A stretch of DNA of 64,000 nt from Terrihabitans soli (lineage in GTDB: Bacteria; Pseudomonadota; Alphaproteobacteria; Rhizobiales; Methylopilaceae), in the NCBI RefSeq assembly GCF_014191545.1, contig NZ_AP023361.1:1020501-1084500 (forward strand). The letters run 5' to 3'. This document shows positions 17,271-25,220 of this stretch, in pieces (position 1 is the first letter of the stretch; each line of letters opens with the position of its first letter). The notes under the pieces are model-generated. The model searched no databases, was not told where the DNA came from, and saw only the letters and a list, made by a program, of their open reading frames with translations. The position numbers and the translations under genes are program-made.

Positions 17271-17534
17271 GTGGGAAAGCAGAAAGAACGCGCGCTGGAA
17301 CTTTCGGAACTGGCACGCAGCATTCTCGTCCATACGGGCGTCGCGACCTATTGCGACGACCACAATTATCTCAGATGGGAAGACGACAAGAGCGCCGAGA
17401 GATACGCCTATTCGCTCGGCGCCCATATCGTGAAGCGCCGCCAGTTCAGATGCGATCCGGCGGATTTGAAGAAGGCGATCAGGACGGAAATAAACGGGCT
17501 GCTTGAGACCTGCCCGGATTGTCCGGACTGTTGA
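17271..17534 (+). CDS. Hypothetical small protein with Cys-rich tail
   Basis: 87 residues from a GTG at 17271, 5 bases after the DUF3606 stop. It is mixed charged and helical, with RWEDDKSAERYAYSLGAHIV in the middle and a tail ending CPDCPDC that could bind metal. No family recognised. The tight spacing supports it being real. Confidence 0.5.
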   Translation: MGKQKERALELSELARSILVHTGVATYCDDHNYLRWEDDKSAERYAYSLGAHIVKRRQFRCDPADLKKAIRTEINGLLETCPDCPDC

Positions 17535-17557
17535 TTTCGGCTGTCTGCCGAACCCGC

Positions 17558-17687
17558 TTGACGCCCCCCACCAAATCACCGCCCATCGCTCATCGGACGA
17601 GCACGCGATCCTGAGGCCACCTTTTTAGGAGAGGCCCGGCATGCCCCAGCCTCCCGGAAACCGGTCGAGGCAAAGTGCGTAGCTATG
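17558..17687. repeat. Direct repeat, copy A (about 130 bp)
   Basis: This segment and 18476-18603 are near copies: both start TTGACGCC, share GGACGAGCACGCGATCCTGA, the stretch GAGGCCACCTTTT, GAGAGGCCCGGC, GCCCCAGCCTCC and end GAGGCAAAGTGCG..AGCTATG. I estimate over 80% identity with a few small gaps. Copy A runs into the small terminase gene. It may be a dispersed genomic repeat or the trace of a duplication. Confidence 0.8.
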
Positions 17688-17702
17688 TTCCGGGGAGATT
17701 CG

Positions 17703-18158
17703 ATGCCAATTTTGAAGAATGCGCGGCATGAGTTGTTCGCGCAAAACCTCGCACGAGGAATGACCCAGCGCGCCGCCTATTACGCCGCCGGTTATCGTGC
17801 GAGCAAGCAGATGGCCTGGCGGACGGCGCAGCAGCCCGAAATCGTCGCCCGCGTTTCCGAACTTCGCGAGAAAGCCGCGCGTCGCTTCGAAGTGACGATG
17901 GACGGTCTTATCGAAAGGGCTGAGGCGGCACGCCTTCTAGCGATGAACACCGAGCAGCCCGCAGCGGCTGTCGGCGCCATCAAAGAGATGGGCGTCCTCA
18001 CGGGCCTGCGTGTCGAAAAGCGCGACAACACTATTCGTCCGGTCAGGCAGTTGACCGATGATGAGCTGACTCTGATTGCGCTGTCCGGGACGCCGCCGTT
18101 GATTGAGGATTTAGTCGCCGAAGAGGATGAAGAAGAGGAAGAGCTTCTTCCGAACTAG
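17703..18158 (+). CDS. Phage terminase small subunit
   Basis: 151 residues, start ATG at 17703 with GGGGAGA ahead (an in-frame ATG at 17685 lies inside the repeat). The N-terminal half has the DNA-recognition helix pattern of terminase small subunits: NARHELFAQNLARGMTQRAA, YYAAGYRASKQMAWRTAQQP, then EIVARVSELREKAARRFEVT. The C-terminus is acidic (AEEDEEEEELLPN), also usual in this family. In phages the large subunit normally follows directly; here a minus-strand zinc-ribbon gene and a repeat follow instead, then the portal. Confidence 0.8.
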   Translation: MPILKNARHELFAQNLARGMTQRAAYYAAGYRASKQMAWRTAQQPEIVARVSELREKAARRFEVTMDGLIERAEAARLLAMNTEQPAAAVGAIKEMGVLTGLRVEKRDNTIRPVRQLTDDELTLIALSGTPPLIEDLVAEEDEEEEELLPN

Positions 18159-18403
18159 CTTTGATGAATGCTCTTATGGGCTTTCGAGTAGCCGAGCCGA
18201 AGGCCGACACGCTTGGAGCCGCACTTCGAGCAAACGAGTTTGGGTGCCAGATCGTTATGCTTCGCGCCGTGCCTGCGCCCGAGCTTTCGGGCCAAGGCTT
18301 TCAGATCCAGTTCGCGGCCGTGATTGCAGCCCCGCGCGTAGCAGTAGGCGCTAAGGTCCGTCTCGCTGTCGATGAGTTGGCCGATGGTGTCGTAAACGCC
18401 CAT
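18155..18403 (-). CDS. Small zinc-ribbon-like conserved protein
   Basis: 82 residues. It has two Cys pairs spaced as a zinc-binding unit: AYCYARGCNHG and LVCSKCGSKRV, separated by a helical DLKALARKLG segment. Similar small proteins are widespread in rhizobia and their prophages, with no known role. It is convergent with the small terminase gene, overlapping its stop by 4 bases, and is enclosed with it between the two direct repeats. Confidence 0.7.
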   Translation of the reverse strand: MGVYDTIGQLIDSETDLSAYCYARGCNHGRELDLKALARKLGRRHGAKHNDLAPKLVCSKCGSKRVGLRLGYSKAHKSIHQS

Positions 18404-18475
18404 CGCGGAAGAATTCCGCGAGTCGTTTCGGACCTCTACGCATCGGGAGTTGACGACAGATTGTGTGTGGAGCCG
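18404..18475. other. Spacer before repeat copy B
   Basis: Upstream of the minus-strand zinc-ribbon gene; it should contain its promoter. I see no distinct element. Confidence 0.3.
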
Positions 18476-18603
18476 TTGACGCCCTCCACCAAATCATCGC
18501 CTCTCCATTCCCGGACGAGCACGCGATCCTGAGGCCACCTTTTGGAGAGGCCCGGCGTGCCCCAGCCTCCGCAAAATGCGCCGAGGCAAAGTGCGAAGCT
18601 ATG
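18476..18603. repeat. Direct repeat, copy B (about 128 bp)
   Basis: Second copy of the repeat at 17558-17687, same orientation. Together they bracket the small terminase and zinc-ribbon genes. It is followed at once by the hairpin array at 18608-18806. Confidence 0.8.
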
Positions 18604-18607
18604 AGGT

Positions 18608-18806
18608 GTCCCGGACAAGCTGCACGTAGTGCAGCGCCAATCCGGGACCCAGACATAAGCGCGAAGCGCATAATGAACGGCGTTCGAACTCGGATGTTTC
18701 CGAGTTCGATTCCAACATGCTCAAGTCGGGAACACCCGACTTGAGTGCCGTTCTCATATCTGGACCCCGGATCACGCGACACGGCTTCGCCGTGCGCGGT
18801 CCGGGG
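18608..18806. repeat. Array of four hairpins upstream of portal gene
   Basis: First a nested structure: GTCCCGGA (18608-18615) with TCCGGGAC (18641-18648), enclosing GCTGCAC-GTA-GTGCAGC. Second, CGAACTCGGA-TGTT-TCCGAGTTCG (18685-18708). Third, CTCAAGTCGGG-AACA-CCCGACTTGAG (18720-18745). Fourth, a long arm CCCCGGA...TCCGGGG (18765-18806) with an inner CACGG-CTTCG-CCGTG. The second and third have related partners at 26775-26840. No reading frame crosses it with protein-like content. It may be a dispersed palindromic repeat or a structured RNA. Confidence 0.75.
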
Positions 18807-18852
18807 AACACTTCCCACAATCGTTAGAGCATCGATCGAGGGCCGCGTCTTT

Positions 18853-20574
18853 ATGGACGACAAAACCACTCATTCACGGCTGATCGACATGTTCGAGGAG
18901 GCGGAGGAGGCGAGCGCGCAGAGCCGCGACCGCGCCGGGCGCGACCTCGATTATTACGACGGCAAGCAATGGACCGCCGACGAAGCGCGGCTTCTGAAAA
19001 AGCGCGGCCAGCCCGTCATCGCCTGGAACCGCATCCGCGAGAAGGTGGATTATCTGCAGGGCGATGAGCGCAACCGCCGCACCAAACCGCAAGCCCTGCC
19101 GAACACGCCGAGCCACGAACAGGACAGCCATTCGGCAACGGACGCGCTGCAATTCATCTGCCGCCAGAACCGCTATGACGAGACGCGCTCGCGCGTCTGG
19201 GCGGACCTGCTCAAGGCCGGCTGGGGCGGGGTGGAGATCAGCGTCGAGCCGAAGACCAATATGCTGGGCGCGAGTGCGCTGACGGGGCCGGAATTCCGCG
19301 TCATTGTCCGCCGCTGCCAATGGGACCGCATGTTCTGGGACCCGCACTCTTCCGAAGAAGATTTTTCCGACGCCGCCTATAAAGGCATGGTCGTCTGGAT
19401 GGACCGCGAAGAGGCGGTGCGTCATTACGGCGAAGACGCCGCCGAGGTGTTCGACGACACGGTGCAGGCGGTCAATGCAGGCACGAGTTTCGACGACCGG
19501 CCGAAAGGCAGCTGGGCCCGCGCCGGCAAAAGGCAGCGCATCCGTGTCGTGCTGATCTATTTACGCAACTCTGATGGCGGCTGGGATTTCTGCGAATTCA
19601 CCAAAGGCGGCATTCTGCGCGACGGGCCTTCGCCCTTTCTGGACGAAGACGGCAATACCGAGGACCCGTTTGTCTGGCGCTCGGCCTATGTGGACCGCGA
19701 GAACAACCGCTACGGCGTTGTGCGCGACATGATCGATCTGCAGGACGAGATCAACAAACGGCGCTCGAAAGCGCTGCACCATTTCACGGCGCGGCAGACC
19801 TTCGGCAATCAGAAATTCAAGGCCGGCTCGGCCGAAAACAAGAAGCAGCTGGCGCGCCCCGATGGGCATATCGAACTGGCGGGCACCGCGCAGTTCGGCA
19901 CCGATTTCGGCATCATCCCGACCGGCGACCAGGCGGCGGGGCATTTCGAACTGTTACAGCAGGCGACCGCGGCTTTCGAGACCATCGGGCCGAACGCCGC
20001 CATGGTCGGCAAGAAAGGCCGCGCCGAGAGCGGGCGCGCGCTGCTGGCGCAGCAGCAGGGCGGGCAGGTGCAGATGGGGCCGCTGACCGATGCGCTGCGG
20101 CAGCTCGATTATGACGCCTACCGCAAAATCTGGAACCGCGTGCGCCAATACTGGACAAGCGAGACCTGGATCCGCGTGACGGACGATGACCGCACTCTGC
20201 GCTTTGTCGGCCTCAACGAACCGCTCACCGACGCGTTGGGCAATGTGGTGGGGCTGAAAAACGACATCGCGCGCATGGATGTCGATATCGTCATCGAGGA
20301 GGCGCCGGCGGGCGCGACGCTTCTGGACGAGCAATTCGAAATGCTGGTGAACCTCAAACGCATGGATGCGGGCAATGAAATCCCGTTCAAGGCGATTATC
20401 GCAGCAGCGCCGAATCTGCGCGCCAAACAGGACATGCTGCGCATGATCGACGAGAGGGAAGCGCAGCCGCCGAACCCGCTGCAGACCGCGGGCGCCGAGG
20501 CCGAGCTTGAGGGCCTCCGCGCCGAGGCGCGGCTGAAGCATGCGAAAGCGATGCGGGAGGAGGCGGGCTTTTAG
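18853..20574 (+). CDS. Phage portal protein (P22-type)
   Basis: 573 residues, within the usual range for podovirus portals. The ring of this protein forms the DNA entry gate of the capsid. Visible family features: RDLDYYDGKQWTADEARLLKKRGQPVIAWNRI near the N-terminus, then VDYLQGDERNRRTKPQA, YGVVRDMIDLQDEINKRRSKALHH and a C-terminal helical region (EAELEGLRAEARLKHAKAMR). The Met at 18853 is used because upstream residues are encoded by the hairpin array and are not family-like. The following genes are not phage genes, so the normal portal-scaffold-capsid order is broken by about 3.9 kb. Confidence 0.9.
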   Translation: MDDKTTHSRLIDMFEEAEEASAQSRDRAGRDLDYYDGKQWTADEARLLKKRGQPVIAWNRIREKVDYLQGDERNRRTKPQALPNTPSHEQDSHSATDALQFICRQNRYDETRSRVWADLLKAGWGGVEISVEPKTNMLGASALTGPEFRVIVRRCQWDRMFWDPHSSEEDFSDAAYKGMVVWMDREEAVRHYGEDAAEVFDDTVQAVNAGTSFDDRPKGSWARAGKRQRIRVVLIYLRNSDGGWDFCEFTKGGILRDGPSPFLDEDGNTEDPFVWRSAYVDRENNRYGVVRDMIDLQDEINKRRSKALHHFTARQTFGNQKFKAGSAENKKQLARPDGHIELAGTAQFGTDFGIIPTGDQAAGHFELLQQATAAFETIGPNAAMVGKKGRAESGRALLAQQQGGQVQMGPLTDALRQLDYDAYRKIWNRVRQYWTSETWIRVTDDDRTLRFVGLNEPLTDALGNVVGLKNDIARMDVDIVIEEAPAGATLLDEQFEMLVNLKRMDAGNEIPFKAIIAAAPNLRAKQDMLRMIDEREAQPPNPLQTAGAEAELEGLRAEARLKHAKAMREEAGF

Positions 20575-20657
20575 AAGATCAGATCGATGACGCCGAAGAC
20601 GACCAGAAGGCCGATGACGAAGATGATGCCGACGGCCCACAGCAGAAGTTTGATCAT
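20571..20657 (-). CDS. 28-residue single-pass membrane protein
   Basis: A tiny protein, MIKLLLWAVGIIFVIGLLVV plus eight residues, entirely hydrophobic. AAGGAG lies 6 bases ahead of the ATG, a good ribosome site. It overlaps the portal gene's stop by 4 bases on the opposite strand and is divergent from the SDR gene. Tiny membrane proteins of this sort are common in rhizobia; the role is unknown. Confidence 0.55.
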   Translation of the reverse strand: MIKLLLWAVGIIFVIGLLVVFGVIDLIF

Positions 20658-20731
20658 GGGGTGCTCCTTGACGTCCTCAGTAACGTCCGAGGACGGCGTT
20701 TGGCTCCGCTGAGCCTTTCTCCGGACGGCAA

Positions 20732-20756
20732 GGAACCATGTTTTCCGGGAGGTGTT
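20732..20756 (+). promoter_or_regulatory. Probable general stress promoter for SDR-cupin pair
   Basis: GGAAC (20732-20736), 16 bases, TGTT (20753-20756): close to EcfG GGAAC-N16/17-CGTT and a full match to GGAAC-N18-TT. The SDR start is 34 bases further on. Confidence 0.5.
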
Positions 20757-20790
20757 CGTTTTTCGAGCATCAATCCGAAGGACATGACCC

Positions 20791-21696
20791 ATGGCCGAGA
20801 CCCTGACCGCCGCCCCGACCACCAAACTGGCCGAGAACTATCCCGCGCCGCCGTTCAAGGAGCAGCGCCAGCCCTGGCCGGGCCTTGCCTCGAAAATGGA
20901 GCCGCGGCCGGACCATGGCGAGACAAGCTATAAAGGCTCGGGAAAGCTGAAGGGCAAACGCGCGCTGATCACCGGCGGTGATAGCGGCCTTGGCCGGGCT
21001 GTTGCAATTGCTTACGCGCGAGAGGGCGCGTCCGTCGTGATCAATCATCTTGCCGCCGAGGAGGAAGACGCGAAGGAAGTTATCGACCTTCTGACCCGCG
21101 AGGGCCTTGAGATTTCCTCCATAGCCGGCGATCTGCGCGACGAAGCCTTCTGCCGGGAACTTGTGAGAGAGGCGGCGAAGGAACTCGGCGGGCTCGACAT
21201 TCTGATCAACAACGCCGCGCGCCAGCAGACGCGGCCGTCGATCGCCGATATCACAAGCGATGATTTCGACGCGACGATGAAGACCAATGTCTATGCGCCG
21301 TTCTTCCTGACCAAAGCGGCTGTGGAGCTGATGACGGAAGGCGCCGTCATCATCAATACATCCTCCGAACAGGCGGCCGATCCTTCGGAAGATCTCGTGG
21401 ACTACGCCATCACGCGCGCCGCCATGCTGAACTTCACAAAGTCCATGGCCAAACAGCTCGGGCCGAAAGGCATCCGCGTCAATGCGGTGGCGCCCGGACC
21501 GTTCTGGACGCCGCTGCAGGTTTCGGGCGGGGCGACGATGGAGAAGCTGAAGAAGTTCGGCTCGAAAAGCGTGCTCGGGCGTCCCGGCCAACCGGCGGAA
21601 ATTGCGGCTTTGTATGTCGCCGCCGCCGATCCGACGCTCGGCTTTTCGAGCGGGCAGATTTTCGCGGCGACCGGCGGCGGGCCGCAGCCTTCGTGA
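20791..21696 (+). CDS. SDR-family oxidoreductase (YghA-like)
   Basis: 301 residues of the extended-N-terminus SDR group that includes E. coli YghA, NAD(P)-dependent reductases often linked to stress. The leader PAPPFKEQRQPWPGLASKM is typical. The Rossmann motif is GGDSGLGRAVA; NNAARQQ is the NNAG-like element. The catalytic region reads SSEQAADPSEDLVDYAITRAA: Ser and Tyr are present but the expected Lys of YxxxK is Arg. A conserved VAPGPFWTPLQ follows. It forms a two-gene unit with the cupin gene (4-base overlap) and sits inside the phage gene cluster. Confidence 0.85.
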   Translation: MAETLTAAPTTKLAENYPAPPFKEQRQPWPGLASKMEPRPDHGETSYKGSGKLKGKRALITGGDSGLGRAVAIAYAREGASVVINHLAAEEEDAKEVIDLLTREGLEISSIAGDLRDEAFCRELVREAAKELGGLDILINNAARQQTRPSIADITSDDFDATMKTNVYAPFFLTKAAVELMTEGAVIINTSSEQAADPSEDLVDYAITRAAMLNFTKSMAKQLGPKGIRVNAVAPGPFWTPLQVSGGATMEKLKKFGSKSVLGRPGQPAEIAALYVAAADPTLGFSSGQIFAATGGGPQPS

Positions 21697-22055
21697 CCAA
21701 AGCCATGAAGGTGCGAAAATTTTCCATCGCCGATGCGGCGCTGCAAAGATCGCCGGGACAGGACGCCGAGATTTTCGCCGGCAATCTTGTCGATGAAAGG
21801 GACGGTGCGGCTGTCACCATCGGCTATGGGCGCTATGCGCCCGAGCAGAGTCTTTCGGAGACCATGGCGGTCGACGACATCATGATCGTTCTCGAAGGCC
21901 GGATCTCGGTGTCGTCGGACGGTCCAACGGTGACGGCGGGGCCGGGCGAGATCGTACATATGCCCAAGGGCAGCGAGGTGATTATCCGTTCGCACGAAGA
22001 GGGTGCGCTCACGGCCTATGTGACCTATCCTCATTGGCGGACCGCACGCGCTTAA
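21693..22055 (+). CDS. Cupin-domain protein (EutQ-like)
   Basis: 120 residues if it begins at the GTG overlapping the SDR stop (GTGA), or 116 from the ATG at 21705. It has a single small beta-barrel cupin pattern: GYGRYAPEQSLSETMAVDDIMIVLEGRI and GPGEIVHMPKGSEVIIRSHE. The usual metal-binding His residues of the first motif are not evident. It resembles the C-terminal cupin of EutQ-type proteins. Coupled translation with the SDR suggests they act together; the reaction is unknown. Confidence 0.75.
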   Translation: MTKAMKVRKFSIADAALQRSPGQDAEIFAGNLVDERDGAAVTIGYGRYAPEQSLSETMAVDDIMIVLEGRISVSSDGPTVTAGPGEIVHMPKGSEVIIRSHEEGALTAYVTYPHWRTARA

Positions 22056-22128
22056 CGAGTGGTAAACTTCTGGGGCCGCATTGTAGCGGTGAGGGACGCC
22101 GGGGGGCGTCTGCCAGAAGGCACACGTG

Positions 22129-22440
22129 ATGAACCTCCCTAATGAAGAAATCTGTCCCGTTCCGCTGTCATTTCTCTCCGATCTGATGCGCACGCAGGGC
22201 GTTGCCGCCGGCGCGCTGATCAACACGCTCGATCATCCGCTGCGCGCGCAGCTTGCTCTGTTCTGTTACCGGCGGGGCCATCTGCGCCAGCTCGCACAGG
22301 CGATCGCCGCGCAATGCACGCGCGGGGAATTGCGCGAAGTCGGCCTGATTGCCGGCGATGCGCTGTTTGTCGCTTCGCGCGACACGACGGCTTCAACGAG
22401 TGGCTCGAAAATCAGCCTGGCGCGGATCCAGGCGGCTTGA
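22129..22440 (+). CDS. Hypothetical protein
   Basis: 103 residues, start ATG at 22129 (a GTG precedes directly). A hydrophobic helix pair (LSDLMRTQGVAAGALINTL; LRAQLALFCYRRGHLRQLAQ) and a later AGDALFVASRD. No family recognised. It lies 73 bases after the cupin gene and is convergent with the low-GC TIGR04141 gene. Confidence 0.5.
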   Translation: MNLPNEEICPVPLSFLSDLMRTQGVAAGALINTLDHPLRAQLALFCYRRGHLRQLAQAIAAQCTRGELREVGLIAGDALFVASRDTTASTSGSKISLARIQAA

Positions 22441-22489
22441 GATTTGGCCAGCCTTGGCGAGCGCATCGGCGCTGATTGACATTCAGAAG

Positions 22490-24241
22490 TTAGTTGGCCT
22501 TCCGAGGTGCTTTCGCTCTCTTGAACGACATCTGAGAGACTGGAATGAAACGCAAAACGATATCTTTAAACTTGCAGACGTGTTGAAGATGCTCACTCAT
22601 CAGCTTCAATTCAAACTGTGCAATTAGAGGGAGGTCGTGCTTCGACGGCAGGGCTTTCCGATTATCGCAGAGAAGCCACACACAGACCCGATAGTCCGAG
22701 CCTAGTACGTCTTTTAGGTCCGGTTTGATGTGGTTCAGATACTTATCTCTTGTAGCGCTTGTTGAAGCGGCGATTCGTTCTCGGATATCGCGCAGAAATG
22801 TTTCGTCTCTTAAAAATCCTTCGCAATAAAATCGTGTTTGCGCAAAGAGATATGTGACCGCTGAAGATCCCTTAAGTGGCTTGCAATTAATAATCCTCAT
22901 CGTTCCATCGTCGGTCAGATCGAGGATATCGCAAAATTCTTTGTCCTTACGTCCAGTTCCGACTCTAAGTTTCGCTTGATCAAAAAGTATCGCCGTGGGA
23001 CGACGTTTGCAGACCTCTTGGTTGAACAGCTCCTCTTTGTTCTTCATTTCGGCTACGTTGCCTATCGCGATATTCTTGTATTCCTGCTCACATGCTTCTT
23101 CGCGAACATGCGTCTTAACAAAAGTCTCTATCGCCTGCCTGAAATCTCTGCTGACGATCTTCCATTCGCCGTCTGACAAAACATAATACTCGTCGTCGAG
23201 CGCCGACTCAAAAATCAAGCAATCGTACAGGTACCACCATTTCTGGGAGATGACGCGCTCTTCTGAATGTGAGTATGCAAAGATGCGACGTTTCCTGAGA
23301 CCTTCTAGTGTCAGATTATTCAGGCCAACTTCATCAGCTAGCTGCTCCGTATCCAAATACGCGTAGATATTATTGTCGTTCTTGGCGTTGTCTGAATAAC
23401 TGAAGCTGTACTCATCGTTTGGAATGAACTCAGGCACCCACAGCTGCACGTCGTCAAACCTCCTTTCCTTGAGAGTGGCGAGCAGAATTTTATCAAGAAG
23501 CAAACTTTTCTCTTCGGGCGCTGGCTGGAAGTTACGATAGTTTGGGAACAGGTCGACGTAGTCGTTACGATCATATGCGTCCAAAAACGCCCTACAGCGT
23601 TTGACCAGACCAACCCAAGAAAGCTTTTCCCTGCCAAGAATTTTAATTGTCAAATGATCTCGGCCCTGAAGCGTTACGCCTTGTTCGCCTTTGATATGAG
23701 CGGAAATGAATTTGAGATCTTCGCCGTCGCTCAGTGCAAAGGAGAATGCATCCGAGGGGCGACTGACCTGTCTTGCGATGCTTGTAGGTACCAATGAGTT
23801 GCTGTGGGTGTGGGTTTGACGAATTTCCTCGTTCCCGCACATATTCATCGCGGTCTTTATGCCGAAGTCTCTTTCTATCGATTTGCGATTTAACGCTGTT
23901 CCAGCGCTTCGACCGAAAACTGAAAGTACCCAACGTCCGGCTATCTCGATGCCGAGAATACCGTTGGCGTTCGGGCTTTTTATAGCTGCGAGTGACTTCT
24001 GTTCGTCGTCAGCCAACTGAGCGTTTATGAACTCAAGCCACGCAGGTGTTTTCTTCGTGGTGATAGATTCGAAGTACAAAAATCGACAGGCGTGATCTTC
24101 CACTCGAAACGAGTGGTTCGAATAAGCGTTGCGCTCTCTAAGGTCGCTTTCCCAGTCGATAACCTCGTCGAAGGTCAGAGCTGGTTTGGCCAAGTAGAAC
24201 GAAATTTGTCCGATCTCGGCGTCTTCTAAAGGCGCTTCCAA
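22490..24241 (-). CDS. TIGR04141/DUF6119 family sporadically distributed protein
   Basis: 583 residues from a TTG at 24241, preferred because GGGAGG lies 5 bases ahead; a GTG at 24286 would add 15 residues. The sequence follows this family throughout: an early FLYFESITTKKTPAW, then WVLSVFGRS...SIERDFGIKTAMNM, QVSRPSDAFSF, and a C-terminal segment KEFCDILDLTDDGTMRIINC-KPLKGSSAVTYLFAQ that resembles a PD-(D/E)xK-like core (inference). The family is scattered among bacteria, often on mobile DNA, without an established function. Base composition is clearly lower in GC than the neighbours and codon use differs, pointing to recent transfer. It lies between portal and scaffold genes on the opposite strand, like phage cargo; a defence role is plausible but unproven. 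Confidence 0.75.
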   Translation of the reverse strand: MEAPLEDAEIGQISFYLAKPALTFDEVIDWESDLRERNAYSNHSFRVEDHACRFLYFESITTKKTPAWLEFINAQLADDEQKSLAAIKSPNANGILGIEIAGRWVLSVFGRSAGTALNRKSIERDFGIKTAMNMCGNEEIRQTHTHSNSLVPTSIARQVSRPSDAFSFALSDGEDLKFISAHIKGEQGVTLQGRDHLTIKILGREKLSWVGLVKRCRAFLDAYDRNDYVDLFPNYRNFQPAPEEKSLLLDKILLATLKERRFDDVQLWVPEFIPNDEYSFSYSDNAKNDNNIYAYLDTEQLADEVGLNNLTLEGLRKRRIFAYSHSEERVISQKWWYLYDCLIFESALDDEYYVLSDGEWKIVSRDFRQAIETFVKTHVREEACEQEYKNIAIGNVAEMKNKEELFNQEVCKRRPTAILFDQAKLRVGTGRKDKEFCDILDLTDDGTMRIINCKPLKGSSAVTYLFAQTRFYCEGFLRDETFLRDIRERIAASTSATRDKYLNHIKPDLKDVLGSDYRVCVWLLCDNRKALPSKHDLPLIAQFELKLMSEHLQHVCKFKDIVLRFIPVSQMSFKRAKAPRKAN

Positions 24242-24498
24242 GTCAGCCTCCCGACCACCAATATTACCGGGGGTTGAGCGGCGCACAAGGTGGGTTGTGT
24301 ATTTCGTCGGGTAAAAATCCCGCCGCCGGGGTTACGGGCGATCGCGCCGCCTGCGCGTAAAAATGAGGGCAGGGTGGTGCCGACCTTCTGAACGGGCAAT
24401 CACCGCCGCCGGGTGCTGATTTCGCCGAAACCGGAAACATCCGGCTTCGGTGCCGGGCGTACGTGCATTCCTTCCACGCATAGAGGAACCCGACTGAC

Positions 24499-25209
24499 AT
24501 GAAAGATCTGGACGCCATCATGGCGGACCGGGACGGCGAAGCCGTGCCGGATGCGCCGGCAGAGTTTAACCCCGAGACCGCCGAGCCTGTTGCTTCTCCC
24601 GAAGACACAGGCGAAGCGCGGCACGGCACCGTTCCGCATCAGGCGCTTCACGCCGAGAGGCAGAAAGCCCGACGGCTGGAAGAGGAAAATGCGGAGCTGC
24701 GCCAGCATCTCGACGGCATTGCGACAAAGCTTTCGCAGCGAGAGCGCACGCCCGAACTCTGGGACGACCCCGATCTTTACCTCGACCACCGCATGGCGCC
24801 GCTGGCCAGCGAGATCGGCGAAATGAAGGAATTCGTCTCCGAAACGCTCGCGGTCCAGACCTATGGCTCCGATGCGGTGGAGGCTGCGAAACGAAACGCC
24901 GAAGACCTGGCACGGTCGGGGGCGCCTGAGTTTCAGGGCCTGTGGGCGCGGCTTTCCCGCTCGCGCCACCCGATGGACGAACTTGTCAGATGGGACCGGG
25001 AGCAGAGCGCGCTCAGAAAGTACGGCGCAGATCCGGACGCCTATATCGCGTCCGAGATCGAGAACCGGCTGTATGGGCGCGCTTCTCCTCACGCAGCGCC
25101 TGCCGCGCGGCAACAGCTTCCTTCCTCTTTCGCCGCCGCCCGCTCCAGCGGGCCGCGCGGCAGCGGAGGCGGCGGGCCGCGCTCGCTTTCCGAAATCATG
25201 AACAGATGA
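24499..25209 (+). CDS. Phage scaffolding-type protein
   Basis: 236 residues placed directly before the capsid gene, the normal position for a scaffold. It is acidic at the N-terminus (ADRDGEAVPDAPAEFNPETA), has a coiled-coil region (QALHAERQKARRLEEENAEL...LRQHLDGIATKLSQ, residues about 50-85), and ends in a Gly/Ser/Arg stretch and SLSEIMNR. Such scaffolds guide capsid assembly and then leave. The assignment rests on position and coiled coil more than on a shared motif. Confidence 0.7.
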   Translation: MKDLDAIMADRDGEAVPDAPAEFNPETAEPVASPEDTGEARHGTVPHQALHAERQKARRLEEENAELRQHLDGIATKLSQRERTPELWDDPDLYLDHRMAPLASEIGEMKEFVSETLAVQTYGSDAVEAAKRNAEDLARSGAPEFQGLWARLSRSRHPMDELVRWDREQSALRKYGADPDAYIASEIENRLYGRASPHAAPAARQQLPSSFAAARSSGPRGSGGGGPRSLSEIMNR

Positions 25210-25220
25210 GGTAACAGGAC

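Noticed and set aside
22976-23176. Small plus-strand frame inside the TIGR04141 gene
   Set aside because: Antisense to a family-matching gene with no ribosome site.
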